Source: Paraspadella gotoi
Taxonomy: Eukaryota; Chaetognatha
Length of the DNA: 64,000 nt
Reading direction: 5' to 3'
NCBI GenBank assembly: GCA_051294375.1
Contig: CM119270.1
Span: 7,488,671 to 7,552,670, forward strand
In this document: in pieces, positions 60,119-64,000 of the stretch
How the letters are laid out: each line of letters begins with the position of its first letter
How positions within the stretch are numbered: the first letter of the stretch is position 1
The notes under the pieces: generated by a model
Told to the model about the DNA's origin: nothing
The model's input: the letters and a program-made list of their open reading frames with translations, nothing else
Databases searched by the model: none
Program-made: the position numbers and the translations under genes

Positions 60119-61089
60119 ATTAATATAAAGTAAAAATAAACAAAAAAGAAAAGAGGCAAAAAGTAAACCTAAATACCAAAGCGAAATAAAGTTCTAACGT
60201 GAGATTACGAGAAAGCAAAGAAAGTGACGGCGGAAGAGAGAGAGAGAGAAGAGAGAGAAGAGAGAGGAGAGACGAGGAGAGAGAGAGCATGAGAGAGAGA
60301 AGAGAAGAGAGAGAAGAGAGGAAGAGCAGAGAAGAGAGAACTCACAAAAACGGCAACGTGAAATATCGCCAACGCGCAGGAACCCCGGACGAAGGACAGG
60401 ATTCAATATTCATGGCCAAAACAACTGTGGAGGAGACAGAGAGAGGAGAGAGAGAGAGAGAGAAGCAGAGAGAGAGAAGAGAGAAGGAGAGAGAGAGAGA
60501 GGAGAGAGAGAGCAGAGCGCAACCAGCGGGAAGCAAACGTGAGAACCTCAACGCCGATTAAGGGCGGATTATTCTTCATATTCGTTTTTTTTTTCTGGTT
60601 TTTGCCAGAGTGAACCTCGCAAAGAGCAAGAAGAGACTGAATCAAGACTAACAGGCAAAGGTGTACACAGGATACCTAACAGAAACATAAAACAGTAGCT
60701 AACGACTAGTAAAAATAGAGAGCAAAAATAGCCCCAGAAATGAACATGTCAGAAAAAAAATCGCGCCACTCTTTTTTCCTTCTTACAGTAATTTTAAGAA
60801 ATACACCCTATATACTTGAATTTAAAAAGAAATTAAATAAAGTCGAATTTAAAAGTTTTTTAAAAGATTACAAAAAGACTCGAATGTGAAGAACTACAAT
60901 ACAATAGCGCCAGTCACATCCGCGAGGGAGGAGAGCATGGACTAAATCTGGATTGCCGCCAGATCCCCTAAATAATTATCTTAAGGTTATTGAAATATAA
61001 GATGAATAATAAGCCCAGTCAGTGAAAGTTACGTACGAAAATTCTAAGGTAATTATGAACAAACATAGCCATCAGTGACACATATAATT
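60119..61089. other. GA-rich then AT-rich DNA, no gene
   Basis: Interrupted GA arrays at 60235-60340 and 60437-60513 flank a short unique segment. Confidence 0.5.
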
Positions 61090-61600
61090 TTGTAAAAAAA
61101 AGAATATTTTATGTTTTTTATTTTGCGCAGTATATGCTTAATATTTATAATACTAGTACTATCGCTTATAAAAATCAAAAATATTTAAAATAGGGCTTTT
61201 TTAAATTTTGGATTGCAGATTTGAATTCCTCGTCAAGAAGTTGAGTAAAAGAAATATTTAACATTATTTTTAAAAACTTCTTTCATTAAAGTGGGTTAAA
61301 AATTATAAGAAACTACTATTAAATATATAAAAAGTTAATTTCAACTTTTTTATACGAATCCAAATCTAGGCAAAACAAACTTAGAAAAAGACTGTTTTGA
61401 AATTTTTAAAACATTTACTTGGATTAGTACTAGTAAAATATCGGCTAACTGCAAAATTGGTAAAATTTATTATAAATTTATTTTTATTACATAATGTGCT
61501 TAAGTATGAAATGTTGTTCGTTCCTCACTTGTAGAATTTATCATAAAGTTAGAATTTGGAAATTTTACTACGCTTTAAATGAATAATAGATCCACTAATT
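61090..61600. mobile_element. Diverged relative of the intronic foldback element
   Basis: The stretch GATTTGAATTCCT...AAGTTGA...CTTTCATTAA.GT.GGTTAAAAAT at 61220-61320 matches an arm of the foldback element at 25.6-26.6 kb. The following 61340-61380 (TCAACTT...CGAATCCAAATC) pairs back to it in inverted orientation, so this copy is also palindromic, centred near 61290. The right side (61340-61580) also matches 9750-9985. Ends are not clearly defined. Non-coding. Confidence 0.65.
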
Positions 61601-62126
61601 CTGAGTTTTGAGATAAAATTCATTTTTCTTATCTTAGTTTTTAGAGAAACACGCAAGTTTAAAAATCATATTTCATGGTATCAAATTTATACACATATTA
61701 ATTCCTTTTTTAAAAAATATTATTTTTTCTATATATAATTTTAAAAATGTTTTTATAAGATTGCCTGAAGTATAATCGGAGTTATAAAAGTGGCTCGGTC
61801 TTTTTTTTTCTTTTTTTTTTTGGCACAGTAGTGTAAGAACGCGATTTCAAGCGAACAGAACCCTCCTCTTTAATTTATCGATGTCGATGTGAACTAAAGA
61901 GAGAGGAATCTATTGACGTCTTGGATGAGGACGATAAATGAGACGCGGAAGTGAGACGATACGCGGGGAGCAATCCGATGCAGTCGGACCACGCAGTGCG
62001 GCATCTGAAGCAGGCGAATTAACCTGCGATAGAGGGCGAAAGTATTTTAAATACACTATAACTCCACAGAAAAGTAACAATGTGTTGTCTGTATTGTAAG
62101 CGGGCGACGAGTATCTTATTTCCTGA

Positions 62127-62151
62127 NNNNNNNNNNNNNNNNNNNNNNNNN
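62127..62151. other. Assembly gap, 25 N
   Basis: Placeholder in moderately GC-rich unique sequence. Confidence 1.
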
Positions 62152-62744
62152 ACTGTAAACTTCTAAACAATTACAGTAGAGCAGAGTTATAGATACGACC
62201 CATTCTTTCGTAAGATCTAGATCCAACTACAGTCGATTCCGCGTCTCGCGATCGGCGGATAATTTTCTTCTTCCAATCTCGAAGCGACCGAAATTTCTCC
62301 TTTTCGTTCCCCGACGTCTCGTTATAAAGGGTCCCCACTGTACGGATCGATTCGCCGGGGAAAAGGGAGGGAATGAAAGAGAAGGAAAATAGAAAGCGGA
62401 GATTATCTTCCCCTGATCGCTCGTTGCTGACTTTTCTCTTCGTTTGTGACTTAAATATATAGAAAGGATTCAGGTTTCTGAAACAATGTGGAAAGATGTG
62501 GAAAACAAAAGGGAAAACTTAGGGGGGAAAGAAAGAAAAAGACAAACTAAAAAAAAAAAAAAAATTGAAATAATTAATTTCGTTATTAAAATAAGAAATG
62601 ATTTAATGAGCGAAACGATGAACGAAATAAGGAGAAAAAAAAATATGAAAAAGAAAATCGAGGATAAAAAATGAAAAAAAAAAGTTCCGAGTATAAATAA
62701 TGTTCTCGTCTCGAGAAAGAAAATGGAGGACGACGGAGAAACGG

Positions 62745-62925
62745 AGGAAAAAGAAAAGAAAAAGAGGAAAAAGAAAAGAAAAAGAGGAAAAAAGAAAGGA
62801 AAATGAGGAAAAAGAAAGGAAAATGAGGACAAAGAAAAGAAAAAGAGGAAAAAAGACAGGAAAATGAGGAAAAAGAAAAGAAAAAGAGGAAAAAAGAAAG
62901 GAAAATGAGGAAAAAGAATTTAGTT
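62745..62925 (+). repeat. Purine minisatellite, ~20-24 bp unit
   Basis: Repeats of AAAGAAAAGAAAAAGAGGAA and GAAAGGAAAATGAGGAAAA. Confidence 0.9.
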
Positions 62926-63026
62926 AATAAAGAGATGAAAAGAGAACATGAGGAAAGAGAATTAGATAAGAAGTAGACATGAGAAAAACGGAGAAAAACG
63001 AATAAAAGGACGAAGATAAAAAAAAA

Positions 63027-63231
63027 NNNNNNNNNNNNNNNNNNNNNNNNNNNNNNNNNNNNNNNNNNNNNNNNNNNNNNNNNNNNNNNNNNNNNNNNNN
63101 NNNNNNNNNNNNNNNNNNNNNNNNNNNNNNNNNNNNNNNNNNNNNNNNNNNNNNNNNNNNNNNNNNNNNNNNNNNNNNNNNNNNNNNNNNNNNNNNNNNN
63201 NNNNNNNNNNNNNNNNNNNNNNNNNNNNNNN
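63027..63231. other. Assembly gap, 205 N
   Basis: Leaves into a GA run. Confidence 1.
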
Positions 63232-63553
63232 GAGAGAGAGAGAGAGGGAAAGATTGGTCGGATTTGTAATTATGAAAAAGTTGGGATCATGGTGATATGG
63301 GGATGAATTACAGAGAGAGATAGAGAGAAAAGGAGATAACGAAAGAGAGAGTTAAAAGAAACGGAGAAAGAGAGAGAGATAACCCTGATGCCCAAGGGTT
63401 TTTTTTTGCTCGGTAATCCAGTGGCATGGATGTTGTTAGGAAGGCATAAATGATCCTTGAGCGACTGAGCTTAAATAATTCCGAACCGCGAAATCGGCTG
63501 GAGGCTTTTACGCGTTTCCTTTTTCTTACTTCTTTCTTTTATATATATGTATA

Positions 63554-63673
63554 NNNNNNNNNNNNNNNNNNNNNNNNNNNNNNNNNNNNNNNNNNNNNNN
63601 NNNNNNNNNNNNNNNNNNNNNNNNNNNNNNNNNNNNNNNNNNNNNNNNNNNNNNNNNNNNNNNNNNNNNNNNN
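63554..63673. other. Assembly gap, 120 N
   Basis: Between a TA run and a CT run. Confidence 1.
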
Positions 63674-64000
63674 TCTCTCTCTTTCTCGTTCGCGCATTCA
63701 TCACTGGAAAAAGCGTTGATGAACTTTAGGCTCAGTTGTGCCAAAAAGAAAACGAAGTCCAAGAGAAAAAATAGTTGGAGCCAAAGAGACAAGTTATGAA
63801 GATTATATTTACTATTTATTAAGAATAATAAATTAGATTATTTTTTTGTTTTTATTAGTTTGTTTTATTAAAAATATTTTTTGAACCGAAATCAATGAAC
63901 CAGAACTCATCTATGACAAATATCATGAAGCAATAGTAAAGGTAAAAAGTAATATTCAACGACTTTTAGATGAACATTGTTTTCATATTTTTACTGACCG

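Larger units (their letters stand above)
61601..64000. other. No gene seen
   Basis: 61850-62160 and 62200-62350 are moderately GC-rich but without a splice-supported exon. The remainder is purine-rich repeat, gaps and AT-rich DNA. Confidence 0.5.

Overview
This is a gene-poor, repeat-dense stretch of an animal nuclear genome, most likely an arthropod. Genes are split by GT-AG introns. There are no bacterial-style operons. Much of the sequence is (CT)n/(GA)n, (CGT)n/(GAC)n and tetranucleotide microsatellite, interrupted by runs of N. The arthropod call rests on the 33.9-39.4 kb gene, which resembles an extracellular Cys-rich family I know only from arthropods; this is recall, not a search. Most long open frames here are low-complexity shadows (poly-SL, poly-RE, poly-RR) of microsatellites and are not annotated as genes.

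Layout. 0-22 kb: microsatellite-rich intergenic or intronic DNA with a 36-bp minisatellite (6.8-7.1 kb), a doubled GC-rich block (15.1-15.6 kb) and one possible isolated exon at 3.2 kb. 22.2-27.3 kb, minus strand: a well-supported seven-exon MFSD6-type major facilitator transporter. It is followed by a second copy of its last exon, whose reading frame is broken near the end. Its second intron carries a ~1 kb foldback transposon. 27.3-33 kb: AT-rich DNA, GTCY microsatellite elements, a CpG-rich patch and a long G-rich purine tract. 33.9-39.4 kb, minus strand: at least six phase-compatible exons of the Cys-rich gene, one of which needs two single-base corrections. 39.6-46.6 kb: gaps, GA arrays and a doubled GA-rich block. 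46.7-52 kb: a possible exon and two stop-riddled minus-strand coding-like blocks, probably a decayed mobile or viral-type element, family not recognised. 53.4-60.1 kb: a 2.7-kb tandem duplication that has several marks of an assembly artefact. 60-64 kb: AT-rich DNA with a second foldback-type repeat and a purine minisatellite.

The two recognisable genes are unrelated in function (a membrane transporter and a probable secreted or ectodomain protein); nothing suggests they work together. Single-base indels between repeated copies recur at 15, 45-46 and 54-60 kb and inside one exon. Parts of this assembly therefore look like uncorrected long-read sequence, and breaks in reading frames should be read with that in mind. 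I did not find a convincing new molecular system. The most interesting items are the duplicated terminal exon of the transporter, the Cys-rich gene, the foldback family and the unrecognised coding-like blocks.
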